In this document: one piece after another, positions 48,286 through 59,284 of the stretch
Layout: each line of letters starts with the position of its first letter
Numbering within the stretch: position 1 is the stretch's first letter
Origin: an uncultured beta proteobacterium
GTDB lineage: Bacteria; Pseudomonadota; Gammaproteobacteria; Burkholderiales; Burkholderiaceae_C
Length of the DNA: 64,000 bases
NCBI GenBank assembly: GCA_903838565.1
Contig: CAILZB010000133.1
Coordinates: 21,640 to 85,639 of the forward strand
Direction of reading: 5' to 3'
Translations under genes and position numbers: made by a program
The notes under the pieces: model-generated
Database searches by the model: none
Told to the model about the DNA's origin: nothing
What the model saw: only the letters and a program-made list of their open reading frames with translations

Positions 48286-49232
48286 TGGCAGCGCCCGCTG
48301 CGGCCATGATCGCCGTGAGCGCTTTGCACAAGCGCTTTGCTGCGGTGCAGGCGGTGGCCGGCCTGAGCTTCAGCATCCATGCCGGCGAGATCTTCGGGTT
48401 GGTGGGGCCGGACGGCGCCGGCAAGACCACCACCGTGCGCATGCTCGCCGGCGTGATGCAACCCGATGCGGGCAGCATCGTGATCGATGGCATCGACGTG
48501 CGGGAGCGGCCCGAGCAGGCCAAGCGCCATGTGAGTTACATGCCACAACGCTTTGGCCTGTACGAGGACCTCACGGTGGACGAGAACATCCGCTTTTACG
48601 CCGACCTGTTCGAGATGCCCCGCCAGGTCTGGCGCGCACGTGCCGACGCCATGCTCATCGCCGCCGACATGACGCCGTTCCGCAGCCGCTTGGCGGGCCA
48701 GCTCTCGGGCGGCATGAAGCAAAAACTCGGACTCGTTTGCTCGCTCGTGCACACGCCCAAGGTGCTGTTGCTGGACGAGCCAACCACCGGCGTCGATCCG
48801 GTGTCGCGGCGCGAGTTCTGGCAGATCCTCTACTCGCTGCGCGCCGAGGGCGTGGCGATGCTGATCTCCACGGCCTACCTGGACGAGGCCGAGCGCTGCG
48901 ACCGACTCGCCTTGCTGCACGCGGGCGCCATGATGTACTGCGATACCCCGGCCGGTCTGAAAGCGCACATGCCCGGCGCGATGCTCGAAATCACTGCCGC
49001 CGACCCGCGCCAACTGGTCGGCGCCGTGCGCACGCTGCCGGGAGTGCAAGGCGTGCTGCTGGTGGGCGTGGGCGTGCATGTCCACGTCGACAGACCGGAG
49101 CGTTTATCGCATATCGAGGCGGCGCTGGCCAGCCAAGGCATCACTGTGACGTCCATCGATCGGGTGGAGCCGACGATCGAGGATCTGTTCGTGGCGCTGC
49201 TGGAGCAGGTGAATGAGAAGGAGCCGGGCTGA
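48285..49232 (+). CDS. ABC transporter ATPase 1 of the YbhF-like pair
   Basis: This 315-residue ABC ATPase has Walker A GPDGAGKTT (about 42-50; Asp where Asn is usual), signature LSGGMKQKL, Walker B VLLLDEPTTGVDP and a DUF4162-like tail of ~80 residues. It corresponds to the first half of E. coli YbhF. Here the two halves are separate genes with a one-base overlap. It is probably a heterodimer partner of the next ATPase in an exporter for cationic or hydrophobic compounds. Confidence 0.88.
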   Translation: MAAPAAAMIAVSALHKRFAAVQAVAGLSFSIHAGEIFGLVGPDGAGKTTTVRMLAGVMQPDAGSIVIDGIDVRERPEQAKRHVSYMPQRFGLYEDLTVDENIRFYADLFEMPRQVWRARADAMLIAADMTPFRSRLAGQLSGGMKQKLGLVCSLVHTPKVLLLDEPTTGVDPVSRREFWQILYSLRAEGVAMLISTAYLDEAERCDRLALLHAGAMMYCDTPAGLKAHMPGAMLEITAADPRQLVGAVRTLPGVQGVLLVGVGVHVHVDRPERLSHIEAALASQGITVTSIDRVEPTIEDLFVALLEQVNEKEPG

Positions 49233-50191
49233 TGCAGAACGATGTCCACGCACAGATTGTGGTCGACGCCCTGGGCAAGCGCTTCGGCACTTTTGCCGCG
49301 CTTGATGGCGTGAGCTTCCAGGTGGCACGCGGTGAGGTCATGGGTTTCATCGGCCCCAACGGTGCCGGCAAGTCCACGCTGATCCGCATCCTGTGCGGGC
49401 TGCTGCGACCCAGCGCCGGGCGCGCGCTGGTCGCAGGCATCGACGTCGCGCAGGATCCGGAAGGCGTGCGCCGGCGCATCGGCTACATGTCGCAGAAATT
49501 CTCGCTCTACAACGACATGAGCGTGGTCGAGAACCTGCGCTTCTTCGGCGGCATCTACGGCGTGTCGCGCGCCGACATGGCCCCGCGCCTGCGCTTTGCC
49601 GTCGATATGGCGGGGCTCACCGGGCGCGAGGACGCGCTGGTGGCGACGCTGGCCGGTGGCTGGAAGCAGCGCTTGGCGCTGGGTGCGGCGATCCTGCACC
49701 GGCCCGCTATCCTGTTTCTTGACGAGCCGACCTCGGGCGTCGACCCGAGTTCACGCCGGCGCTTCTGGGAGCTGATCCACACGCTGGCCCAGGACGGCGT
49801 CAGCGTCTTGGTGAGCACGCACTACATGGACGAAGCCGAGTATTGCCACCGTGTGGCGCTGATCCATCGCGGTCGACTCATCGCCTTGGGGACGCCGCTG
49901 GAACTGCGCCAGCACGCGCTCGGTGGTGAGCTGCTGTCCATCGACGGGAACAGCCTGGGCGACGCGATGGTGCAGGTCAGGCAGGCGCCGGGCGTGCTCG
50001 ACGTGGCGATGTTCGGCAGTGCCTTGCATGCGCTGGTGGACCAGGCCGCATTGCGCGCGCCCGAGTTGCTGGCCCTGCTGACGAGCACGGGCAGACCCGA
50101 CGTACGCGTGCACCGCATTGCCCCCTCGCTGGAAGACAGCTTCGTGCGCCTCGTCGGCGCCAGCGCCGCGCGCGCGGGAGCGGCAGCATGA
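49232..50191 (+). CDS. ABC transporter ATPase 2 of the YbhF-like pair
   Basis: This 319-residue ABC ATPase has a canonical Walker A (GPNGAGKST, about 43-51) and Walker B ILFLDEPTSGVDP. The signature LAGGWKQRL departs from LSGGQ. It matches the second half of YbhF. It overlaps the permease gene by 4 bases. The unequal signatures of the two ATPases suggest an asymmetric nucleotide-binding pair. Confidence 0.88.
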   Translation: MQNDVHAQIVVDALGKRFGTFAALDGVSFQVARGEVMGFIGPNGAGKSTLIRILCGLLRPSAGRALVAGIDVAQDPEGVRRRIGYMSQKFSLYNDMSVVENLRFFGGIYGVSRADMAPRLRFAVDMAGLTGREDALVATLAGGWKQRLALGAAILHRPAILFLDEPTSGVDPSSRRRFWELIHTLAQDGVSVLVSTHYMDEAEYCHRVALIHRGRLIALGTPLELRQHALGGELLSIDGNSLGDAMVQVRQAPGVLDVAMFGSALHALVDQAALRAPELLALLTSTGRPDVRVHRIAPSLEDSFVRLVGASAARAGAAA

Positions 50192-51324
50192 AGTGGCGGC
50201 GCGTGCGGGCGATCGTGGTCAAGGAGAGTCTGCAGATCATGCGCGATCCGCGCAGCCTGATGATCGCACTGCTGATTCCCCTGCTGCAGATGTTCCTGCT
50301 GGGCTACGGCATCAGCCTGGATATCAAGCAGATTCCGCTGTGTACCCTGGATCGCGAGGGCAGCCAGGCGTCGCAGGATCTGCTGCGGCGCTTCTCGGCT
50401 TCGCCTTATTTTTCGCTGCAGGGCCAGGCCACCAGTTACGCCGAGGTCGCTCGCAGCCTGGACAATGGCCGCTGCCGCGTAGCCATCGTCGTCCCGGCAG
50501 GATTCTCCAAGGGCCTGAACGACAGCGGGCGGGGCGTGGTGCAGGCGCTGCTGGACGCAACCGACACCAACACCGCCAGCCTGGCCGCCGGCTACGCCAG
50601 CGCCGTTGTCAGCGGCTATTCGGCCGACGTTCAGCTCGAGGCCATCCGACGGCGCGGCGGCAGCGTGCAGACGCTCACGCCGGTGGAGGTGCGCGCAAGG
50701 GTGTGGTTCAACGAAGACCTGGTGAGTCGCAACTTCATCATCCCCGGCGTCGTGGCCCTGGTCATGGCCATCGTGGGATCGCAGCTCTCATCCCTCACGA
50801 TCGCGCGCGAATGGGAGCGCGGCACGATGGAGCTGCTGGTGTCCACGCCGATCCAGCCGCTGGAGCTGATGCTGGGCAAGCTGCTGCCGTATTTCGTGGT
50901 CGGCATGGTCGACGCCTGCATCTGTCTGGCGCTGGCGGTGTTCTGGTTCGAGGTGCCGTTTCGCGGCACGCTGCCGGCGCTGTTTTTCACCACGGGGCTG
51001 TTCCTCACGGTGGTGCTGTGCATCGGTTACTACGTCTCGGTGGCGATCCGCAGCCAGGTTGGCGCGAGCCAGGTCGCATTGCTGCTGACGATGTTGCCCA
51101 CCACGCTGCTGTCGGGCTTTTCCTTTCCCATCGACCAGATGCCCACCGCGGTGCAGGCCGTCACCTACATCGTGAGCGGGCGTTATTACGTGACGATCCT
51201 GAAGGCGCTGTTTCTCAAGGGCGCGCCCTGGGGTGAGTTGGCGCTGCCTATCCTTTGCCTGTCGCTGTACGCGGCGGTGATGGTGCTGCTCGCGGCCCGC
51301 GCTTTCAGAAAAACACTGGACTGA
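50188..51324 (+). CDS. ybhS: ABC-2 type permease (YbhS-like)
   Basis: This 378-residue permease has one N-terminal helix (LMIALLIPLLQMFLLGYGISL). A periplasmic domain of ~150 residues follows, then five or so C-terminal helices with the ABC-2 motif REWERGTMELLVSTPIQPLELMLGK. It pairs with the next permease to form the membrane channel of the efflux complex. The fold and order (adaptor, two ATPases, two permeases) match ybhGFSR. Confidence 0.88.
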   Translation: MKWRRVRAIVVKESLQIMRDPRSLMIALLIPLLQMFLLGYGISLDIKQIPLCTLDREGSQASQDLLRRFSASPYFSLQGQATSYAEVARSLDNGRCRVAIVVPAGFSKGLNDSGRGVVQALLDATDTNTASLAAGYASAVVSGYSADVQLEAIRRRGGSVQTLTPVEVRARVWFNEDLVSRNFIIPGVVALVMAIVGSQLSSLTIAREWERGTMELLVSTPIQPLELMLGKLLPYFVVGMVDACICLALAVFWFEVPFRGTLPALFFTTGLFLTVVLCIGYYVSVAIRSQVGASQVALLLTMLPTTLLSGFSFPIDQMPTAVQAVTYIVSGRYYVTILKALFLKGAPWGELALPILCLSLYAAVMVLLAARAFRKTLD

Positions 51325-51344
51325 TTTTCACGTCAAAGACCGCC

Positions 51345-52478
51345 ATGCTGGGACGCATCTTCCATCTGCTGCTGAAGGAGTTCCTGCAACTGCGGCGGGA
51401 CCGGTCGGCGCGTTTTCGGTTGCTGATTCCGCCCATCATCCAGATGCTGCTGTTCGGTTATGCGGCCACCTTTGAAGTGTTCAACGTCGGGACCGTGATC
51501 CTGGATCAGGACCAGAGCCAGGAGAGCCGCGCGCTGGTGGCCGATTTCGTGCACAGCAGCCGCTTCAAGCTGATCGCGGTGGCGACCGAGCGTCGGCAAG
51601 TGCAGGACGCGGTGGAAAGCAGCAGCGTGCAAGTGGGCGTGGTCGTGCCGCCGGGCTTTGCCGCACTGCTGCGCAAGGGCCAGGCAGCACCCTTGCAGGT
51701 GCTGGTGGACGGAACCAACTCCAACACGGCGTTGATCGCGCTGGGCTATGTGGGCCAGATTGCCGGCAGCTTCGGCCAGGGCTACGCGCTCGATCTGGCG
51801 CAGCGCACCGGCCGTGCCTTGGGCCGGCCGCTGGTGCACGTGCAACTGCAGGAGCGCTACTGGTACAACCCGAACCTGAACAGCCGCTGGTTCTTCATTC
51901 CGGGCTTGATCGGCACGCTCACGCTGATCACGATCGTGAACCTCACGGCCTTCGCCATCGTGCGCGAGCGCGAGGTCGGAACGCTGGAGCAGATCATGGT
52001 GACGCCGATCCGGCCGATCGAGTTCATCATCGGCAAGACGCTGCCGTTCTTTCTCATCGGTCTGTTCGAAGTCGCCATCGTGGCGGTGTTCGGCATGCTC
52101 TGGTTTGACGTTCCCTTCAAGGGCAACCCGCTGGTGCTGATGCTCGGGACCAGCCTGTTCCTGCTCAGCACCCTGGCCATCGGGCTGTTGATTTCAACGG
52201 TTTGCAAGACCCAGCAGCAGGCCTTCTCGTCGAACTTCTTCGTGCTCAATCCGATGTTCATTCTGTCTGGCTTCAGCTTTCCCATCAGCAGCATGCCCGA
52301 TGCACTGCAGTGGCTCACCTACCTCGATCCGCTGCGCTACTTTCTGGTCATCATCCGCGCCACCTACCTCAAGGGCGTGGGCCTGGACGTGCTCTGGCCG
52401 CAGATGGCGGGACTGGCCGCGCTGGGCTTCACCCTGTTTGCGCTGGCCGTGCTGCGCCTGCACAAGTCACTGGACTGA
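51345..52478 (+). CDS. ybhR: ABC-2 type permease (YbhR-like)
   Basis: This 377-residue ABC-2 permease has an N-terminal helix (LLIPPIIQMLLFGYAATFEV), a periplasmic domain and C-terminal helices with REREVGTLEQIMVTPIRPIEFIIGK. It starts 20 bases after the YbhS-like gene. The frame is open upstream, but the chosen ATG aligns with the family start. It is the last gene of the efflux operon and converges on xth with 3 bases between stops. Confidence 0.88.
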   Translation: MLGRIFHLLLKEFLQLRRDRSARFRLLIPPIIQMLLFGYAATFEVFNVGTVILDQDQSQESRALVADFVHSSRFKLIAVATERRQVQDAVESSSVQVGVVVPPGFAALLRKGQAAPLQVLVDGTNSNTALIALGYVGQIAGSFGQGYALDLAQRTGRALGRPLVHVQLQERYWYNPNLNSRWFFIPGLIGTLTLITIVNLTAFAIVREREVGTLEQIMVTPIRPIEFIIGKTLPFFLIGLFEVAIVAVFGMLWFDVPFKGNPLVLMLGTSLFLLSTLAIGLLISTVCKTQQQAFSSNFFVLNPMFILSGFSFPISSMPDALQWLTYLDPLRYFLVIIRATYLKGVGLDVLWPQMAGLAALGFTLFALAVLRLHKSLD

Positions 52479-52481
52479 AGC

Positions 52482-53279
52482 TCAGGCTGTCCAGTCGTAT
52501 TCAATCGTGATGGGCGCGTGGTCGGAGAATTTCTCTGACTTGTAGATGGCCGCGTTCCTTGCCCCCGCGGCCAGCGCCGGCGTCGCCAGCTGATAGTCCA
52601 GGCGCCAGCCGACGTTGTTCGCGTAGGCTTGTCCGCGATTGCTCCACCAGGTGTAGGCGGTGTCGGTGGCGTCGGGGTGCAGGCGCCGGTATACGTCCAC
52701 CAGGCCACCCAGCGCCGGATCCAGCAGCTGGGTCATCCACGCGCGCTCTTCGGGCAGAAAGCCCGAGTTCTTCTGGTTGCTGCGCCAATTCTTCAGGTCA
52801 ATCTGCTGGTGCGCGATGTTCACGTCGCCGCACAGGATGAACTCCCGCTGCTGCTGCAGCTGGGTCAGATGCGGGAAGAACTCGGTCAGGAAGCGGAATT
52901 TGGCCTGTTGCCGGTCCTCTCCCGACGAGCCGCTGGGGAAGTAGCTGCTGATCAGCGACAGCTTGGCGCGCGGCGTGTCAAAGCGCAGTTCCAGGTAGCG
53001 ACCCTCGGCGTCGAATTCGCTCGAGCCGTAACCGACGATGACGTCGCTCGGTTCGTGCCGCGTGTACACAGCCACGCCCGAGTAACCCTTCTTCTGCGCA
53101 AAGTGAAAGTGACCCTGGAGCCCTGCGAGCTGCTCAAAACGACCCGCGACATCGGCGGCCTGGGCCTTGACCTCCTGCACGCAAATACAATCGAACCTGG
53201 ACTGTGTCAGCCAGGCTTCCAGCCCCTTGCTGGTGGCTGAGCGGATGCCGTTGAGGTTGATGCTGGTGAGTTTGAACAA
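52482..53279 (-). CDS. xth: Exodeoxyribonuclease III (AP endonuclease)
   Basis: This 265-residue enzyme of the ExoIII family repairs abasic sites. Motifs include LNGIRSA, the metal Glu in CVQEVKA, GYSGVAVYTR, LCGDVNIAH, DYQLATPAL and the catalytic His in SDHAPI. The start is TTG at 53279 with GGAG 5 bases upstream; no ATG fits the family N-terminus (FKLTSINLNGI). The start codon is only 9 bases from the divergent pyrE ATG. Confidence 0.92.
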   Translation of the reverse strand: MFKLTSINLNGIRSATSKGLEAWLTQSRFDCICVQEVKAQAADVAGRFEQLAGLQGHFHFAQKKGYSGVAVYTRHEPSDVIVGYGSSEFDAEGRYLELRFDTPRAKLSLISSYFPSGSSGEDRQQAKFRFLTEFFPHLTQLQQQREFILCGDVNIAHQQIDLKNWRSNQKNSGFLPEERAWMTQLLDPALGGLVDVYRRLHPDATDTAYTWWSNRGQAYANNVGWRLDYQLATPALAAGARNAAIYKSEKFSDHAPITIEYDWTA

Positions 53280-53288
53280 GGATGCTCC

Positions 53289-53984
53289 ATGTCAGTTGAT
53301 GTAGGCCAGGACCCCCTGGCGCAGGAATTCGTGCAATTTGCCGTCGACTGCGGCGTGCTGCGCCTGGGTGAATTCACCACCAAGGCCGGGCGGCTGAGCC
53401 CCTATTTCTTCAACGCCGGCCTGTTCGATGATGGCGCCAAGCTGGGGCGTCTGGCGCAATTTTATGCGCGCCGGCTGCTGGCCAGCGGGATCGAGTTCGA
53501 CATGATTTTCGGCCCGGCCTACAAGGGCATCCCGCTGGGCGCCACGCTGGCGGTGGAGCTGGCGCGCTTAGGGGCCAACGTGCCCTTTGTCTACAACCGC
53601 AAGGAAGCCAAGGACCATGGCGAAGGCGGGACTTTGGTGGGTGCAACCCTCAAGGGACGGGTGCTTATTGTCGATGACGTGATGTCCGCTGGCACCGCGG
53701 TGCGCGAGTCGATCGCGCTGATTCGGGCTGCGGGCGCGACGCCGCACGCCGTGGTGATCGCGCTGGATCGGCAGGAAAAGGCGACAGAAAATGGACACGA
53801 CGTAAACTACAGCGCAGTGCAGTACGTTCGCCAGCAGCTTGGCTTGGAAGTGTGTGCCATTGCGAAGCTGGCGGACTTGCTGCAATTTTTGACCCAACAA
53901 CACAACCCTCACTGGAGCCTGGACCATGCTCGCGTGCTCGCATATCGGCAACGCTACGGCGTAGACGAAGGAACCCTCCCATGA
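53289..53984 (+). CDS. pyrE: Orotate phosphoribosyltransferase
   Basis: This 231-residue enzyme makes orotidine 5'-phosphate from orotate and PRPP in pyrimidine synthesis. The PRPP motif VLIVDDVMSAGTAVRES lies near 125-141 and the catalytic-loop KEAKDHGEGG near 103-112. AAGGA lies 6 bases before the ATG. It overlaps the DUF4124 gene by 4 bases. The xth-pyrE divergent pair leaves almost no intergenic DNA. Confidence 0.95.
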   Translation: MSVDVGQDPLAQEFVQFAVDCGVLRLGEFTTKAGRLSPYFFNAGLFDDGAKLGRLAQFYARRLLASGIEFDMIFGPAYKGIPLGATLAVELARLGANVPFVYNRKEAKDHGEGGTLVGATLKGRVLIVDDVMSAGTAVRESIALIRAAGATPHAVVIALDRQEKATENGHDVNYSAVQYVRQQLGLEVCAIAKLADLLQFLTQQHNPHWSLDHARVLAYRQRYGVDEGTLP

Positions 53985-54646
53985 AACTTCTCGTGCGTGT
54001 TTGCGTTGTGGGACTGCCATTGGCGTTCCAGTTTGCGAGCGCGCAAGAGATTTACACCTGCATTGACAGCAAGGGCCGCAAACTCACGTCTGACCGGCCG
54101 ATCGCCGAATGCCTGGACCGCGAGCAGAAGGTGGTCGGCTCTGGCGGCACCGTCAAGCGAACCGTGGGCCCCAGCCTGACGGCGCAGGAACGATCGGTTC
54201 AAGAGGAGGCGCAAAGGCGGGAGTCCGAAGAGCAGGCCCGCGTCGCCGACGAAAGGCGGCGCGACCGAGCCCTGTTGACACGCTATCCCAATAAGGCGGC
54301 GCACGAACGCGAGCGGGTGGAAGCCCTGGTCCAGTTGGACGAAGGCATTCACACGTCCCAGCTGCGATTGCTGGAGCTGGCGCAGCAGCGCAAGGATCTG
54401 GACGTGGAAATGGAGTTCTACCGGAAGGATTCCGCCAAGGCGCCGGCTTCATTGAAGCGCAAGATCAATGAGAATGTGCTGAACATCGCGGCTCAGCAGC
54501 GCTTCCTGAAAGACCAGGACGAAGAAAAGAAGCGCGTGAATCAGCGTTTCGACGAGGAGCTGGTCAAGCTGTCGCCGCGCTGGGCCATGCAGGCGGCTGC
54601 CATGTCTGCGGCAGCGTCGCCCGCGAGCGCGCCCAAGGGAAAATAG
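53981..54646 (+). CDS. DUF4124-domain exported protein
   Basis: This 221-residue protein has a signal peptide (VCVVGLPLAFQFASA) and a DUF4124 N-terminal motif (QEIYTCIDSKGRKLTSDRPIAECLDREQKV). A long charged coiled coil follows (about 75-200). The function is unknown. It is translationally coupled to pyrE (ATGA overlap). It converges on gatB with a short hairpin between. Confidence 0.85.
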   Translation: MKLLVRVCVVGLPLAFQFASAQEIYTCIDSKGRKLTSDRPIAECLDREQKVVGSGGTVKRTVGPSLTAQERSVQEEAQRRESEEQARVADERRRDRALLTRYPNKAAHERERVEALVQLDEGIHTSQLRLLELAQQRKDLDVEMEFYRKDSAKAPASLKRKINENVLNIAAQQRFLKDQDEEKKRVNQRFDEELVKLSPRWAMQAAAMSAAASPASAPKGK

Positions 54647-54666
54647 CCGGCGCTCACTTGCGCCGG
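54647..54666. terminator. Short GC-rich hairpin between DUF4124 gene and gatB
   Basis: CCGGCGC (54647-54653) and GCGCCGG (54660-54666) form a 7-bp stem around a 6-base loop, directly after the DUF4124 stop and 5 bases from the gatB stop. No T tract is seen. It may serve both convergent operons. Confidence 0.4.
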
Positions 54667-54671
54667 GACGC

Positions 54672-56120
54672 TCAGGACAGCTTGCGTTTGAGCAGTTCGT
54701 TCACTTGTGCCGGATTCGCCTGACCCTTGCTCGCCTTCATCACCTGACCTACGAGGGCATTGAAGGCCCTGTCCTTGCCGGCGCGGAACTCCTCGATGTT
54801 CTTCGCATTCACCGCAAGCACATCGTCGATGATCTTCTCCAGCGCCGACGAGTCGTTCATCTGCTTGAGGCCCTTGGACTCGATGACGGCGTCCACATCG
54901 GCGGATTCGCCGCTCCACAGCGCTTCAAACACCTGCTTCGCGGCGTTGTTGGAGATCGTTGCGTCGGCGATTCGACTGATCAGCGTGGCAAGTTGCGCTG
55001 CGCCCACCGGCGCCTGCATCAGGCCGATATCGGTGGCGTTCAGGCGGCGCGACATTTCGCCCGTGATCCAGTTGGCCGCCAGTTTGGGCTGGCCGCAGGC
55101 CTTGGCCGTGGCCTCAAAGTAGCCCGCCATGTCCTTGCTCTGCGTGAGCGTGCTGGCGTCGTATTCCGACAAACCGTAATCGGCGCAGAAGCGCGCCGCC
55201 ATGACGCGCGGCAACTCGGTCATCTCGGAGCGCACGCGCTGCACCCACTCGTTTGCGATCACCAGCGGCGGCAGATCCGGATCGGGAAAATAGCGGTAAT
55301 CGGCAGCGTCTTCCTTGCTGCGCATGGCGCGGGTTTCGCCGGTATCGGGGTTGAACAGCACGGTCGCCTGCTCGATCGCGCGGCCGTCCTCGAGCTGCTC
55401 GATCTGCCACAGGATCTCGTAGTCCATGGCTTGCTGCATGAACTTGAAGCTGTTCAGGTTCTTGATTTCGCGCCGCGTGCCCAGGGGTGCGCCAGGCTTG
55501 CGCACCGAGACGTTGGCGTCGCAGCGGAACGAGCCTTCCTGCATGTTGCCGTCGCAGATGCCGATCCAGGTGACGATCTTGTGCAGCTCCTTGGCGTAGG
55601 CCACCGCCTCGGCGCTGGAGCGCATGTCGGGCTCGGTCACGATCTCCAGCAGCGGCGTGCCGGCGCGGTTCAGGTCGATGCCGGTCTGGCCGATGAAGTC
55701 CTCATGCAGCGACTTGCCCGCGTCCTCTTCCAGGTGCGCGCGCACCAGGCGCACGGATTTCTTTTCATCACCCAGGAAGAACTCGACCGCGCCGCCCTGC
55801 ACCACGGGAATCTCGAACTGGCTGATCTGGTAGCCCTTGGGCAGGTCCGGGTAGAAGTAGTTCTTGCGCGCAAAGATGCTCCTGGGCGCGATGTGCGAAC
55901 CCACCGCCAAGCCGAATTCGATGGCGCGTTCGACCGCGCCCTTGTTCATCACCGGCAGCGTGCCGGGCAAGGCCAGGTCGACCGCGCAGGCCTGGGTGTT
56001 GGGCTCGGCGCCGAAGGCGGTGGAGGCGCGGCTGAAGATCTTGGATTTCGTGGAGAGTTGGGCGTGGGTCTCGAAGCCGATGACGACTTCGTAGCCCTGA
56101 ATGAGTTTGGAGCTGGTCAT
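54672..56120 (-). CDS. gatB: Aspartyl/glutamyl-tRNA amidotransferase subunit B
   Basis: This 482-residue subunit binds and phosphorylates the misacylated tRNA in the GatCAB complex. The family N-terminus [15 protein letters not shown], the AFGAEPN region and the C-terminal YqeY-like tail domain (to LLKRKLS) are visible. The chosen ATG lies 2 bases after the gatA stop; 11 upstream codons of open frame are not family-like. Standard length and motifs. Confidence 0.95.
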   Translation of the reverse strand: MTSSKLIQGYEVVIGFETHAQLSTKSKIFSRASTAFGAEPNTQACAVDLALPGTLPVMNKGAVERAIEFGLAVGSHIAPRSIFARKNYFYPDLPKGYQISQFEIPVVQGGAVEFFLGDEKKSVRLVRAHLEEDAGKSLHEDFIGQTGIDLNRAGTPLLEIVTEPDMRSSAEAVAYAKELHKIVTWIGICDGNMQEGSFRCDANVSVRKPGAPLGTRREIKNLNSFKFMQQAMDYEILWQIEQLEDGRAIEQATVLFNPDTGETRAMRSKEDAADYRYFPDPDLPPLVIANEWVQRVRSEMTELPRVMAARFCADYGLSEYDASTLTQSKDMAGYFEATAKACGQPKLAANWITGEMSRRLNATDIGLMQAPVGAAQLATLISRIADATISNNAAKQVFEALWSGESADVDAVIESKGLKQMNDSSALEKIIDDVLAVNAKNIEEFRAGKDRAFNALVGQVMKASKGQANPAQVNELLKRKLS

Positions 56121-56122
56121 GG

Positions 56123-57646
56123 TCAGATTCCCGCCGGCTTGCGGCTGTGCCAATCGGTTTCCGACTGGAAACGGTGGGCCGCATTGAGCAGGCGGCTTTC
56201 AGAAAAATAGTTGCCGATCAATTGCATCCCGACCGGCATGGCGGCAGCGCCAAATCCGACCGGCAGGCTCATTCCCGGCAGCCCCGCCAGCGAAGCCGGC
56301 AGCGTGAAGATGTCGGCCAGATAGTTGGCCACCGGGTCGTCCGATTTTTCGCCGATCTTCCAGGCCACGGTGGGCGCCACGGGGCCGGCGATGAGGTCGC
56401 ACTGCCGGAACGCCTGCTGGAAATCGTCGGCGATCATGCGTCGGATCTTCTGCGCCTGCAGGTAATAGGCGTCGTAATAGCCGTGGGACAAAACGTAGGT
56501 GCCGATCATGATGCGGCGCTTGACTTCGTCGCCAAAACCCTCGGAGCGGGTCTTCTGGTACATGTCGGCCAGGTCGCTGTAGTGGGCGGCGCGGTGCCCG
56601 AACTTCACGCCGTCAAAACGGCTCAGATTGCTCGATGCCTCGGCCGGCGCGATGATGTAGTAGACGGGGATCGACAGTTCGGTGCGCGGCAGACTGATCT
56701 CGACCAGCTTGGCGCCGAGCTTCTCATATTCCTTCAGTGCCGCCTGCACCGCAGCGCGCACGTCGGCGCTCAAACCCTCGCCGAAAAACTCCTTCGGGAT
56801 GCCGATGCGCAGGCCTTCGATCGAGTCGTTCAGCTGGCGCGAAAAGTCCTCTTCAGGCAGGTCCAGAGAAGTCGAGTCGCGGTCCGGATCCGGACCGCAC
56901 ATGGCTGACAGCAGCAGCGCGCAATCCTGCGCGCTGCGCGCCATCGGTCCGGCCTGGTCCAGGCTGGAGGCAAAGGCGATCATGCCGTAGCGCGAGGCGC
57001 GCCCGTAGGTGGGTTTGATGCCGGTGATGCCGCAAAAGGAGGCGGGCTGGCGGATCGAGCCGCCGGTGTCGGTGCCGGTGGCTGCGGGCGTCAGGCGCGC
57101 CGCCACAGCGGCCGCGCTGCCGCCGGAGGAGCCGCCCGGAATGCGGCTCACATCCCAGGGGTTCTTCACCGGCTCCGGCGCGGAGAATCCGATCGGGGTT
57201 TGCGCCGAGTTTTCGTTGCTTGAACCCATGGCGAACTCGTCGCAATTGAGCTTGCCCAGATTGACTGCGCCCGCGCCCTTGAGCTTGGCCACGACGGTGG
57301 CGTCAAAGGGTGAGCGATAGCCGCTGAGCATTTTCGAGCCCGCGGTGCTGGGCCAGTCGCGCGTCACGAAGATATCCTTGTGCGCGATCGGCACGCCTTC
57401 GAGCGGCCCGGCGCTGGCGGCCGCGAGTCGCTCATCGGCAGCGCGCGCCTGGTTCAGTGTGGCGTCCTCGTTCAGCGCCAGGAAGGCGCCCAGCTGGGGC
57501 TGCGCGCGGATGCGCGCCAGAAAGTGCTGCGCGGCTTCCACGGCCGAGACTTTGCGGTCCCGCAGCAGCGCAGCCAGTTCGGTCACGCTCAGGTCGTGCA
57601 AATCGCCATGGGGGGCCGAGGGTTTCTTGTCCATGGCGGCGCTCAT
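56123..57646 (-). CDS. gatA: Aspartyl/glutamyl-tRNA amidotransferase subunit A
   Basis: This 507-residue amidase releases ammonia from glutamine for GatB. The Ser-cisSer-Lys triad is seen as Lys in IAHKDIF (about 90), [10 protein letters not shown] (about 170) and [11 protein letters not shown] (about 192). The start overlaps the gatC stop by 4 bases; a second ATG lies 12 bases downstream. Ordinary member of the gatCAB operon. Confidence 0.95.
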   Translation of the reverse strand: MSAAMDKKPSAPHGDLHDLSVTELAALLRDRKVSAVEAAQHFLARIRAQPQLGAFLALNEDATLNQARAADERLAAASAGPLEGVPIAHKDIFVTRDWPSTAGSKMLSGYRSPFDATVVAKLKGAGAVNLGKLNCDEFAMGSSNENSAQTPIGFSAPEPVKNPWDVSRIPGGSSGGSAAAVAARLTPAATGTDTGGSIRQPASFCGITGIKPTYGRASRYGMIAFASSLDQAGPMARSAQDCALLLSAMCGPDPDRDSTSLDLPEEDFSRQLNDSIEGLRIGIPKEFFGEGLSADVRAAVQAALKEYEKLGAKLVEISLPRTELSIPVYYIIAPAEASSNLSRFDGVKFGHRAAHYSDLADMYQKTRSEGFGDEVKRRIMIGTYVLSHGYYDAYYLQAQKIRRMIADDFQQAFRQCDLIAGPVAPTVAWKIGEKSDDPVANYLADIFTLPASLAGLPGMSLPVGFGAAAMPVGMQLIGNYFSESRLLNAAHRFQSETDWHSRKPAGI

Positions 57647-57942
57647 TCGATCACCTTGGGGACGAGGAACAGGCCGCGCTCCAGCGCCGGGGCATTCTGC
57701 TGATTGGCCTCACGCTGGTTGGGCTCGCTCACGCGGTCTTCGCGCAGGCGCAATGCGATGTCCTGGAATGTCGCCACCGGATGCTCCAGCGGCTCTATGC
57801 CCGCGGTATCGACGGCGCGCATCTTTTCCACGATGCCGAAGAAATCGTTGAGCTGGGTTCGCATGCGCTCGGCCTCGGCGGCTGGAAGTTCCAGCCGCGC
57901 CAGTTTGGCGATGCGGGCAATATCGGAAGAAGTCAGGGACAT
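57643..57942 (-). CDS. gatC: Aspartyl/glutamyl-tRNA amidotransferase subunit C
   Basis: This 99-residue protein stabilises GatA-GatB. It has typical [13 protein letters not shown] and [16 protein letters not shown] motifs. It is first in the operon, coupled to gatA, and separated from mreB by 260 bases of divergent control region. That region shows a possible TATTAT box near 58018 but no promoter I can assign with confidence. Confidence 0.94.
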   Translation of the reverse strand: MSLTSSDIARIAKLARLELPAAEAERMRTQLNDFFGIVEKMRAVDTAGIEPLEHPVATFQDIALRLREDRVSEPNQREANQQNAPALERGLFLVPKVIE

Positions 57943-57971
57943 AAGAAAAGTTGAGTTGAAACCGGAGGTAA

Positions 57972-59246
<1,275 letters not shown>

Positions 59247-59284
59247 TCCGACGCGCCGGGGTTGCCTGGGTCCGGATACAGCCT

